6,281 nucleotides of DNA from Chloroflexota bacterium (GCA_021812735.1 JAKAMV010000622.1:1-6281), one strand, 5' to 3'; numbered from the stretch's first letter, positions 1-4,763 are shown. Program-made: numbers and translations. The notes: a model not told the origin generated them from the letters alone.

Positions 1-303
1 GGGAGGTACTGGACGCTCAACCCGCGCGAGTACGCCGATCCCCGCAAGCACGGCCCCGGGTACCAGGAACGGGCGAGGCGCGCGTCGCAGCTCGAGGCAG
101 CGCGACGAGCCGGTGTGCGGCTGTCTGAGGATGGGGTGCCGGGGGGCTCGGGCCCGTCGGCGGCTTCGACACCCCAGCCGCCGCCACCGCCCTGGGCGTC
201 GCCGTCGGCCTCGTCGGCATCGCCCGCTCGCGACTCGAACCCGGACGGGCCGGCCGGACAGCGCCGCGCCGATCGGCGCCCGACGGGCCCGGGCGCGCCC
301 TAG
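1..303 (+). CDS. 3' end of an unidentified protein with a Pro/Ser/Ala-rich C-terminal tail (partial)
   Basis: The first frame is open from base 1 to a TAG at 301-303, giving at least 100 residues; the start lies upstream of the window. The visible N-terminal part (YWTLNPREYADPRKHG, then a charged Arg/Glu/Gln-rich stretch) has ordinary high-GC codon use and looks like real, polar, soluble sequence. From about residue 47 it becomes low complexity, with a run of five prolines and many Ser/Ala/Gly residues, as in disordered C-terminal tails. I do not recognise the family and assign no function. The next gene starts 9 bases downstream on the same strand, so co-transcription is possible. From about base 129 a second frame (codons starting at 183, 186 and so on) is also open and would encode a hydrophobic segment, so a frameshift near 130-180 cannot be excluded. 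Confidence 0.55.
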   Translation, partial: GRYWTLNPREYADPRKHGPGYQERARRASQLEAARRAGVRLSEDGVPGGSGPSAASTPQPPPPPWASPSASSASPARDSNPDGPAGQRRADRRPTGPGAP

Positions 304-306
304 ACT
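301..306 (+). promoter_or_regulatory. Putative -10 box for the DtxR-family gene
   Basis: TAGACT matches the TANNNT core of a bacterial -10 element and ends 6 bases before the ATG at 313, which would put the transcription start at or next to the start codon (leaderless). There is no Shine-Dalgarno sequence in the 9-base gap. No good -35 is visible because the upstream DNA is the tail of the preceding gene. The hexamer overlaps the TAG stop of that gene, so chance is a real alternative; the identical geometry at gltX is the main support. Confidence 0.4.
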
Positions 307-312
307 TGGCCG

Positions 313-1041
313 ATGGTGCGCCGCCACGACCCCGCTGATATCTCGTCTGCCGCCCAGGAGTACCTGCTCGCGCTGCGGGTGATGGGTTCGGACGGGCGTA
401 CCGCGACGAGCGCCCAGCTGGGCCGCCATGTCGGCGTGAGCACGCAGGCGGCCTCGGAGATGTGCCGGCGACTCGCCTCGGACGGGCTTCTGGAGCCCTC
501 CACCGGCCGGGGGTTGGTGCTCACCACCGCCGGCCGCGCCGCTGCTGACGCGATCTTCCGCCGCCACGCCCTGCTCGAGTGGCTCCTCACCTCGGTCGTC
601 GGCCTGTCGTGGGCGGAGAGCGACGCGGAGGCTGCCCGACTCCAGGGCGCGCTCTCGCCGCGGGTCGAGACCCGGCTCGACGAGCTGCTGGGGCATCCCG
701 AGACGTGTCCCCACGGGAATCCGATCGACCAGGAGACGGCGCGGCGGCGGCCGGCCGGCGCCCCCCTGTCCGAGATGGAGTCCGGCACCCGCGCGACCGT
801 CCTGCGGATCACCGAAGAGGCCGAGGACGACGCCGCACTTCTCTCCTACCTCGAGGCGCGCGCCCTGACGCCGGGCGCCCACATCACCGTGCTCGCGCGG
901 TCGGAGTCGCTCGATTCCCTGACGCTCGACGGCCCCCGCGGACGGGCGACGCTTGGGTTGCGGCCCGCCGCGCTGATCCGCGTTCTGCCGGGGGAGGCGG
1001 ACCCGGCGCTGTTCCACAGGGTCCCGGCGCCGCTCGGGTAG
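313..1041 (+). CDS. DtxR/MntR-family transcriptional regulator with a degenerate metal site
   Basis: This 242-residue protein has the three-domain layout of long DtxR/IdeR-type repressors, which normally bind DNA when loaded with Fe(II) or Mn(II). Residues about 8-75 form the winged helix-turn-helix (QLGRHVGVSTQAASEMCRRL, then the wing with STGRGLVLTTAG). Residues 76-138 are the dimerisation/metal domain, with the family signatures RRHALLEWLL and TCPHGNPI. Residues 152-226 are an SH3/FeoA-like C-terminal domain. By-eye alignment to DtxR keeps the ancillary-site His85 and Glu89 (DtxR His79, Glu83). However, His98, Cys102, Glu105 and His106 of DtxR are replaced by Asp104, Ala108, Gln111 and Gly112, and Glu16 sits near DtxR Met10 / MntR Asp8. 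The family call is firm. Metal specificity, or whether metal is sensed at all, cannot be told. The ATG is chosen because it leaves a normal-length N-terminus. Targets are unknown and no metal transporter is identifiable in the window. Confidence 0.92.
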   Translation: MVRRHDPADISSAAQEYLLALRVMGSDGRTATSAQLGRHVGVSTQAASEMCRRLASDGLLEPSTGRGLVLTTAGRAAADAIFRRHALLEWLLTSVVGLSWAESDAEAARLQGALSPRVETRLDELLGHPETCPHGNPIDQETARRRPAGAPLSEMESGTRATVLRITEEAEDDAALLSYLEARALTPGAHITVLARSESLDSLTLDGPRGRATLGLRPAALIRVLPGEADPALFHRVPAPLG

Positions 1042-1080
1042 GACGACCGGGCGAGCGAGACCTCTCTCGCCCGGTCGTTC
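1041..1080 (+). terminator. Strong hairpin directly after the DtxR-family stop codon
   Basis: Bases 1043-1055 (ACGACCGGGCGAG) and 1066-1078 (CTCGCCCGGTCGT) are perfect inverted repeats of 13 bp with a 10-base loop. A G-T wobble (1042/1079) and a further pair (1041/1080) extend the stem to 15. It begins at the last base of the stop codon, the usual place for an intrinsic terminator. There is no U-tract, only GTTC after the stem, so it may act as an atypical or Rho-assisted terminator or as a 3' RNA-stabilising structure. Confidence 0.6.
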
Positions 1081-1252
1081 GGCTCACGTGCCGGCAAGCG
1101 CGCTCGCCCGGGGTGCGCCTCAGCCGGCCCGATCGTCGAGCGACGCGAGGAAGTCGGCGGGCGTCTCGTGCCTCGATCGGTGGTCCCCATGGCACGCCAG
1201 CCTGCGCGCCGCCGCTCATGCGGGACTGAGCGCACCCTTGCACGTGGATTGG
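1081..1252. other. Spacer with no recognised gene
   Basis: Together with the flanking hairpin and gltX promoter elements this makes the 271-base gap between the regulator and gltX. No protein, tRNA or riboswitch is recognised. The gltX frame is open upstream to a GTG at 1088, but the translation before the ATG at 1313 does not resemble a GluRS extension. A short minus-strand open frame (1215 to 1120) has coding-like third positions at its end but no start codon. Confidence 0.5.
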
Positions 1253-1270
1253 CCGGGTCGAACGATCCGG
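1253..1270. promoter_or_regulatory. Near-perfect DNA dyad upstream of the gltX promoter
   Basis: CCGGGTCG and CGATCCGG are inverted repeats around a central AA, matching at 7 of 8 positions. The centre lies about 51 bases upstream of the gltX ATG, near -50 if transcription starts at the ATG, a typical place for an activator or repressor operator. A 2-base centre makes an RNA hairpin unlikely, so if it is functional it is a protein-binding site. The binding factor is unknown, and palindromes of this type do arise by chance in GC-rich DNA. Confidence 0.3.
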
Positions 1271-1288
1271 TCTCAGGTGGGTCTTGGT

Positions 1289-1300
1289 CGGGGCGCCCCG
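1289..1300. promoter_or_regulatory. 12-bp palindrome abutting the gltX -10 box
   Basis: CGGGGCGCCCCG is a perfect palindrome that ends exactly where the TACAAT -10 hexamer begins, so it fills the promoter spacer. A protein bound here would block RNA polymerase. It could equally be a chance G/C palindrome in very GC-rich DNA. Confidence 0.25.
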
Positions 1301-1306
1301 TACAAT
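1301..1306 (+). promoter_or_regulatory. -10 box of a probable leaderless gltX promoter
   Basis: TACAAT differs from TATAAT at one base and stands out as an A/T-rich island in the local sequence. It ends 6 bases before the ATG at 1313, so the predicted transcript would begin at or within a base or two of the start codon. No Shine-Dalgarno sequence is present. The -35 region (around 1277-1283) is weak. This element also supports 1313 as the true start over the upstream GTG at 1088. Confidence 0.65.
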
Positions 1307-1312
1307 TCCACC

Positions 1313-2806
1313 ATGCCCCCCGACATCCGCGTCCGGATCGCGCCCAGCCCGACCGGCCCCCTCCACATCGGCACGGCTCGCACCGCGCTGTTCAACTACC
1401 TGTTCGCGCGCCATGTCGGTGGCACGTTCCTCCTCCGCCTCGAGGACACCGACGTCGCGCGCAGCACCGCCGCCTTCGAGAGGGACATCCTCGACGGGCT
1501 CCACTGGCTGGGCATCACCTGGGACGAGGGCCCGGGCGTGGCGGGGCTGGAGGAGGCGGGGCCGTACGCGCCGTACCGCCAGATGCTGCGCCTGGATTCG
1601 TACGCCGCGGCCGCGGAGCGCCTGCTCGCCGATGACGCCGCCTACCGCTGCTACTGCACCCCCGAGCAACTCGAAGCCGACCGCCGCGAGCGCGAGGCCG
1701 CCAAGCTGCCGCCGGCCTACAACGGCCGGTGCGCGAACCTGACCCCCGACGAGCGAGCGGCGAGGGAGGCCGAGGGCCGATCGGGCGCGCTCCGCTTCCG
1801 CGTCCGGAAGGGCGTCGTCGGCTGGAACGACATGGTCCGCGACAGGGTCGAGATCGACACCGCCAACCTGGGCGGCGACTTCGTCATCGTCCGCGCCGAC
1901 GGCACCCCGCTCTACCACTTCACCGTGGTGGTGGACGACGCGGCGATGCGGGTCAGCCACGTGATCCGGGGCGAGGACCACGTCAGCAACACGCCCAAGC
2001 ACATCCTGCTGTTCGAGGCGCTCGGCTACGAGGTCCCGGTCTTCGCCCACCTCCCGCTCATCCTCAACCCCGACGGCTCCAAGATGAGCAAGCGCAAGAG
2101 CCAGACTGCGGTCGCCGACTACATCGCCCAGGGGTTCACGCGCGAGGCGCTCGTCAACTATTTCGCGTTCCTCGGCTGGTCGCCCGGCACGGAGGAGGAC
2201 GTGATGGACCTCGCGACGCTCGAGCAGCGGTTCGAACTCGACAAGGTGCAGAAGGGGGGCGCCCGTTTCGACCGCGAGCGCCTGGAGTGGCTCAACGGCC
2301 AGTGGATCCGCCGCCTGGGCGATGACGACCTGGTCGCACGCCTCCTGCCGTTCACCGAGGCCGCGGCGGCCGCCGGCGTGATCGAGCGCGCACCGGTCGA
2401 GGACGAGCTGACCGCGCTCCTGCCCCTGGTCCGCGAGCGCCTGTCCACGCTGGCGTCGATCACCGACGTCGTCGGCTTCCTGTGGCGTGATGTCCGGCCC
2501 GATCCCGCGGCGCTCGTGCCCAAGCGCTGGGACCGGGCGACCACGGCCGAGGGGCTGGCCGCCGCTCGGGACGCCCTGGGCGCCCACGACCCGGTGACCT
2601 GGGAGGCCGACGAGCTCGAGCCGCCCCTGCGCGCCCTGGCCGAGGCGCGAGGCTGGAAGGCTGGCGACCTGTTCATGGCGATCCGCATGGCCGTTACGGG
2701 TCAGGCGGCGACGCCGCCGTTGTTCGACGTGCTGGTCGCGTTGGGACGCGAGCGGACGCTGTCCCGGCTGGACGCGGCGATCGGCGCCCTGCGTGCGGCG
2801 GGATAG
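1313..2806 (+). CDS. gltX: Glutamyl-tRNA synthetase
   Basis: This cytoplasmic class I aminoacyl-tRNA synthetase charges tRNA-Glu with glutamate using ATP. The 497 residues match the usual bacterial length (about 470-500). The N-terminus RVRIAPSPTGPLHIGTARTA holds the HIGH-type motif (HIGT, residues 18-21). LRLEDTD (41-47) and VIRGEDHVSNTPKH (217-230) are conserved Rossmann-fold blocks, and KMSKR lies at 257-261. The CYC pair at 113-115 and Cys140 resemble the zinc-binding insert, although the fourth usual ligand is not obvious. The C-terminal third (about 340-497) is the helical anticodon-binding domain. The start is taken as the ATG at 1313 because the GluRS N-terminus begins there and a -10 box sits immediately upstream; a GTG at 1088 would add 75 residues of unrelated sequence. 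Whether the enzyme is discriminating, or also charges tRNA-Gln for later GatCAB amidation, cannot be decided from the sequence. Confidence 0.97.
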   Translation: MPPDIRVRIAPSPTGPLHIGTARTALFNYLFARHVGGTFLLRLEDTDVARSTAAFERDILDGLHWLGITWDEGPGVAGLEEAGPYAPYRQMLRLDSYAAAAERLLADDAAYRCYCTPEQLEADRREREAAKLPPAYNGRCANLTPDERAAREAEGRSGALRFRVRKGVVGWNDMVRDRVEIDTANLGGDFVIVRADGTPLYHFTVVVDDAAMRVSHVIRGEDHVSNTPKHILLFEALGYEVPVFAHLPLILNPDGSKMSKRKSQTAVADYIAQGFTREALVNYFAFLGWSPGTEEDVMDLATLEQRFELDKVQKGGARFDRERLEWLNGQWIRRLGDDDLVARLLPFTEAAAAAGVIERAPVEDELTALLPLVRERLSTLASITDVVGFLWRDVRPDPAALVPKRWDRATTAEGLAAARDALGAHDPVTWEADELEPPLRALAEARGWKAGDLFMAIRMAVTGQAATPPLFDVLVALGRERTLSRLDAAIGALRAAG

Positions 2807-2839
2807 GGGCATCCGCAATGGGTGCGTGCCGCCAACGCC

Positions 2840-2879
2840 TTCAACCGAGCGTTGACCTGCCATGAACCAAGCGTTAACG
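2840..2879 (+). promoter_or_regulatory. Array of four PHO-box-like direct repeats
   Basis: Four 7-mers are separated by exactly 4 bases each: TTCAACC (2840-2846), GTTGACC (2851-2857), ATGAACC (2862-2868) and GTTAACG (2873-2879). T at position 2, A at 5 and C at 6 are invariant, and all three spacers end in C. Viewed as 22-base units, bases 2844-2857 and 2866-2879 are identical at 11 of 14 positions. The 11-base period is that of PhoB/PhoP-type tandem sites, and the 7-mers resemble the actinobacterial PHO-box core GTTCACC. The array ends about 9 bases before a weak -10 of the response regulator gene, as expected when an OmpR-family activator covers the -35 region. It overlaps an in-frame ATG at 2862, which is therefore unlikely to be the true start. 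Autoregulation is inferred. Confidence 0.6.
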
Positions 2880-2888
2880 GACCCGCTC

Positions 2889-2894
2889 GACGAT
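2889..2894 (+). promoter_or_regulatory. Weak -10 candidate for the response regulator gene
   Basis: GACGAT keeps the A at position 2 and the T at position 6 of a -10 hexamer. It lies 9 bases after the last PHO-box-like repeat and 9 bases before the ATG at 2904. A poor -10 and no conventional -35 fit an activator-dependent promoter, but the match itself is low-information. Confidence 0.25.
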
Positions 2895-2903
2895 GGCACC
2901 CAC

Positions 2904-3620
2904 ATGGGACGGACGATCCTCGTCGTTGACGACGAGGCAACGCTGCGGGAGACTCTGGTCGAGGCCCTTGAGCTCGAGGGGTACCGGGCCATTCCCGCGG
3001 GCGACGGGCGCGAGGCGCTCGCCAAGTTCCGGTCCGAGCACCCCGACCTCGTGCTCCTCGACCTCATGCTCCCCGAGCTGTCCGGCGTCGAGGTCTGCCG
3101 CATCCTCCGCGCCGAGTCGTCGGTGCCGATCGTGATGCTCACCGCGCGCGACAGCGAGGTGGACAAGGTGGTCGGCCTCGAACTGGGTGCCGACGACTAC
3201 GTTACCAAGCCCTTCTCACTGCGCGAGCTGACCGCCCGGATCCGGGGTATCTTCCGCCGGGCCGAGCGCGTCGCGACGTCCACCGTTCCCGTTCCGGCCG
3301 TCGCCACGGCGGCGCCCCCGCCCGTCAGCGTCGGCCGGGTGCAGGTTGACCTCGCCGGCCACCGGCTCCTGCGCGGTGGCAAGCCGGTCCCGGTCAAGCC
3401 CAAGGCGTTCGAGCTGCTCGCGTTCCTGCTCCGCAACCCGGGCCAGGTGTTCACCCGCGACCAGCTCCTCGAGCACGTCTGGGGCTACGACTACGCGGGC
3501 GAGACCCGAACGGTGGACGTCCACGTCCACTGGCTGCGCATGGAGGTGGAGGAGGACCCGGCCGCTCCGGCGCTCCTCCAGACGGTGCGCGGCGTGGGGT
3601 ACGTGCTCCGCCGCGACTGA
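2904..3620 (+). CDS. OmpR/PhoB-family two-component response regulator
   Basis: This 238-residue cytoplasmic DNA-binding regulator, expected to be phosphorylated by a sensor kinase, has standard family length. Residues 3-116 are the receiver: acidic pair Asp9/Asp10, phospho-acceptor Asp53 (LLDLMLP), Thr80, Tyr99 and Lys102 (DDYVTKPFS) are all present, so phosphorylation chemistry should be intact. Residues about 117-138 form a Pro/Ala/Val-rich linker. Residues 139-238 are the winged helix-turn-helix, with RTVDVHVHWLR as the recognition helix and QTVRGVGYVL as the wing. Where PhoB has Arg200/Arg201 the protein has His and Trp. The ATG at 2904 is chosen because ILVVDDE follows at once and the in-frame ATG at 2862 lies inside the PHO-box-like array; there is no Shine-Dalgarno sequence at either. 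The nearby phosphate genes and the repeat array favour a PhoB/PhoP/RegX3-like role, but this is not proven. No histidine kinase adjoins it. Confidence 0.92.
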   Translation: MGRTILVVDDEATLRETLVEALELEGYRAIPAGDGREALAKFRSEHPDLVLLDLMLPELSGVEVCRILRAESSVPIVMLTARDSEVDKVVGLELGADDYVTKPFSLRELTARIRGIFRRAERVATSTVPVPAVATAAPPPVSVGRVQVDLAGHRLLRGGKPVPVKPKAFELLAFLLRNPGQVFTRDQLLEHVWGYDYAGETRTVDVHVHWLRMEVEEDPAAPALLQTVRGVGYVLRRD

Positions 3621-3640
3621 CGTCGCTCGGCCACTGAGTG

Positions 3641-3702
3641 CTGCGCGGCCCCCGCTGCGCGCCGCCCCGCTGCGCGCCGCCCCGCTGCGCGCGGCCCCGC
3701 TG
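3641..3702. repeat. 15-bp tandem repeat, about four copies
   Basis: The unit CCCGCTGCGCGCCGC occurs at 3651-3665 and 3666-3680 exactly, and at 3681-3695 with one change (GCGCGGC for GCGCCGC at the end). Partial units flank it at 3641-3649 and 3696-3702. The block starts 20 bases after the response regulator stop codon. Near-identity of copies points to recent expansion by slippage. The 15-base length keeps reading frame, but no gene is convincingly read through it. Confidence 0.85.
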
Positions 3703-3789
3703 AGTCAGGTCCGACTCGTCACGCGGGCGTCGCCGTACGACCAACCTGGAAAACGGGCCTCTGGGGCCGGGGGCACGCATGGCCAAGCG

Positions 3790-3817
3790 GCTGCCGAGTC
3801 TGACGCGACTCAGCAGC
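3790..3817. other. Hairpin in the spacer
   Basis: Bases 3790-3800 (GCTGCCGAGTC) pair with 3807-3817 (GACTCAGCAGC) at 10 of 11 positions, with one C/A mismatch and a 6-base loop. It lies about 170 bases after the response regulator stop and just before the G-rich repeats. No U-tract follows, so it is at best an atypical terminator or an RNA-processing structure. Confidence 0.4.
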
Positions 3818-3820
3818 GGG

Positions 3821-3873
3821 AACGCAGGAGGATGCAGGAGGATGCAGGGGGGATGCAGGGGGGACGCAGGGGG
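3821..3873. repeat. G-rich 10/11-bp tandem repeats
   Basis: Five consecutive units read AACGCAGGAG, GATGCAGGAG, GATGCAGGGGG, GATGCAGGGGG and GACGCAGGGGG. The later units differ only in the length of the final G run and one T/C change, as expected from replication slippage. The plus strand has G runs of 6, 6 and 5 (3847-3852, 3858-3863, 3869-3873) separated by 5-base loops, and another run of 6 at 3892-3897, so a G-quadruplex with one long loop is possible. Degenerate GCAGG copies continue to about 3960. Confidence 0.85.
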
Positions 3874-3983
3874 AAGTGGAGGTCTCCGTATGGGGGGCGC
3901 ATAGGCGCAGGAGCGCAGGCGTAGGGACGAAGGGGGGCACCGGTTCGCCAGCGGACGCAGGGACAGCTATCGCCTCCGCACAG

Positions 3984-4004
3984 GCCGGGCGGCCCAGGCC
4001 CGGC
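3984..4004. other. GC hairpin upstream of the methyltransferase
   Basis: GCCGGGC (3984-3990) and GCCCGGC (3998-4004) are perfect 7-bp inverted repeats around a 7-base loop. It lies about 80 bases before the methyltransferase ATG and is not followed by T residues. It could be an operator, a weak terminator of read-through transcription, or chance in GC-rich DNA. Confidence 0.3.
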
Positions 4005-4069
4005 GGGGCGCATCTGGCTCGGGCGAGGCGTGGACCGCCGTTGCGCGTGCGCCCTTTGCGCGCCCGGGT

Positions 4070-4075
4070 GAAGAT
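4070..4075 (+). promoter_or_regulatory. Weak -10 candidate for the methyltransferase
   Basis: GAAGAT matches TATAAT at positions 2, 5 and 6 and ends 7 bases before the ATG at 4083, close to the geometry at gltX and the DtxR-family gene. No Shine-Dalgarno sequence and no good -35 are seen. It is offered mainly because it repeats the leaderless pattern. Confidence 0.3.
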
Positions 4076-4082
4076 CCGCGCC

Positions 4083-4745
4083 ATGACGAGCACGACGATG
4101 GGCCGGCCCGACGCCATCCACAGATACATCGAGCGGGTGGGCTACCGGGAGCCCGGCATCCTCGCCCGGCTGCGGGCGGAGACCTCGAAGCATCCCCAGG
4201 CCGGAATGCAGATCGCGGCCGAGCAGGGGGCCCTCTTGACGCTGCTGACCGAGATCATCGGCGCCCGGCGGTGTCTGGAGATCGGCACGTTCACCGGCTA
4301 CTCCTCGCTCGCCGTGGCGCTGGCACTGCCGCCCGACGGGCTGCTGCTCTGCTGCGACGTCTCGGACGAGTACACACAGACCGCGCGTCGCTACTGGGCC
4401 GAGGCGGGCGTGGCCGACCGGATCGAGCTTCGTCTCGGCCCCGCGGTCGAGACGCTCGACGCGCTGCTCGCTGCGGGCGCCGAGGGCACGTTCGACCTCG
4501 CGTTCATCGACGCCGACAAGCCGGGGTACCCGGCCTACTGGGAGCGCTGCCTGCGGCTCGTGCGACGCGGCGGCCTGATCGTCCTCGACAACATGCTGTT
4601 CCACGGGCGTGCCGTCGAACCCCAGCCGGGCGACGAGAGCGGCCAGGCGATCAACGCCATGAGCGAGCGCATCGCGGCGGACGAGCGGGTGACCCACGTG
4701 CTGCTCGGGATCGCCGACGGGATGACGATCGCGCGCAAGCGGTAG
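4083..4745 (+). CDS. SAM-dependent O-methyltransferase, caffeoyl-CoA OMT-like (COG4122 type)
   Basis: This 220-residue soluble class I methyltransferase is of the usual length for the bacterial CCoAOMT-like family (about 205-225), whose members transfer a methyl group from S-adenosylmethionine to a hydroxyl, often a catechol, with a divalent cation. Residues 36-50 (KHPQAGMQIAAEQGALL) match the conserved N-terminal block. CLEIGTFTGYSSLAVA (64-79) is SAM motif I with Glu66. Asp92 is the likely ribose-binding acid of motif II. AFIDADK (140-146) and LDNMLFHG (168-175) supply the probable metal ligands Asp143, Asp169 and Asn170. The substrate is unknown. The ATG at 4083 gives the normal N-terminus; an ATG five codons later (4098) is possible, and the frame open back to 3876 adds only low-complexity residues. 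It converges with the DUF47 gene and stands alone after a long spacer, so it is probably monocistronic. Confidence 0.93.
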   Translation: MTSTTMGRPDAIHRYIERVGYREPGILARLRAETSKHPQAGMQIAAEQGALLTLLTEIIGARRCLEIGTFTGYSSLAVALALPPDGLLLCCDVSDEYTQTARRYWAEAGVADRIELRLGPAVETLDALLAAGAEGTFDLAFIDADKPGYPAYWERCLRLVRRGGLIVLDNMLFHGRAVEPQPGDESGQAINAMSERIAADERVTHVLLGIADGMTIARKR

Positions 4746-4749
4746 GTGG

Positions 4750-4763
4750 CCGACTGCGGTCGG
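4750..4763. terminator. Small hairpin between convergent genes
   Basis: CCGAC and GTCGG pair as a 5-bp stem around the tetraloop TGCG, wholly within the 19-base gap between the two converging stop codons. The position suits a bidirectional terminator, but the stem is short and neither side has a T-run, so the call is weak. Confidence 0.3.

Larger units (their letters stand above)
3621..4082. other. 462-base gene-free, repeat-rich spacer
   Basis: No credible gene is seen between the response regulator and the methyltransferase. The stretch holds, in order, a 15-base tandem repeat, a hairpin, a run of 10/11-base G-rich repeats with further scattered GCAGG copies up to about 3960, a second hairpin, and the methyltransferase promoter region. 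Frames open through it are extensions of neighbouring-gene frames with Arg/Pro/Ala-rich, family-less translations. No transposase remnant, terminal inverted repeat or tRNA is visible. Confidence 0.6.

Noticed and set aside
1120..1215. Minus-strand open frame ending in HETPADFLASLDDRAG, possible gene remnant
   Set aside because: The last codons look coding-like, but it is only about 32 codons between stops, has no start codon, and I recognise no family. A degraded gene is possible but unsupported.
1240..1275. tRNA-like GTTCGA motif on the minus strand upstream of gltX
   Set aside because: The flanking bases do not form a T-arm stem and no acceptor or anticodon arm can be drawn around it.
1088..1312. 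N-terminal extension of gltX from a GTG at 1088
   Set aside because: The 75 added residues do not resemble GluRS, the canonical N-terminus starts at the ATG at 1313, and a -10 box sits directly before that ATG.
2809..2825. Hairpin just after the gltX stop as a terminator
   Set aside because: Only a 6-bp stem with a wobble pair and no T-run; too weak to call in this base composition.
2862..2903. Response regulator start at the ATG at 2862
   Set aside because: It adds 14 residues not typical of receivers, lies inside the PHO-box-like repeat array, and has no ribosome-binding site.
884..3166. A 760-codon minus-strand open frame antisense to the regulator end, gltX and the response regulator start
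   Set aside because: It mirrors genes with firm family motifs on the other strand. Its translation is Arg/Gly/Ala/Val/His-rich without any recognisable domain, as expected of antisense shadow frames in GC-rich DNA.
3346..3924. Plus-strand frame running from the response regulator through the 15-bp repeats
   Set aside because: Most of it is a shadow of the response regulator in another frame; the rest translates the repeats to Pro-Leu-Arg-Ala-Ala units with no start of its own.
3876..4082. Upstream extension of the methyltransferase frame to an ATG at 3876
   Set aside because: The 69 extra residues are low-complexity and derived from repeat-rich DNA, while family homology begins a few residues after the ATG at 4083.
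3621..4082. CRISPR array or insertion-sequence remnant in the repeat spacer
   Set aside because: The repeats are short, directly adjacent and without unique spacers, and there is no transposase fragment or terminal inverted repeat.
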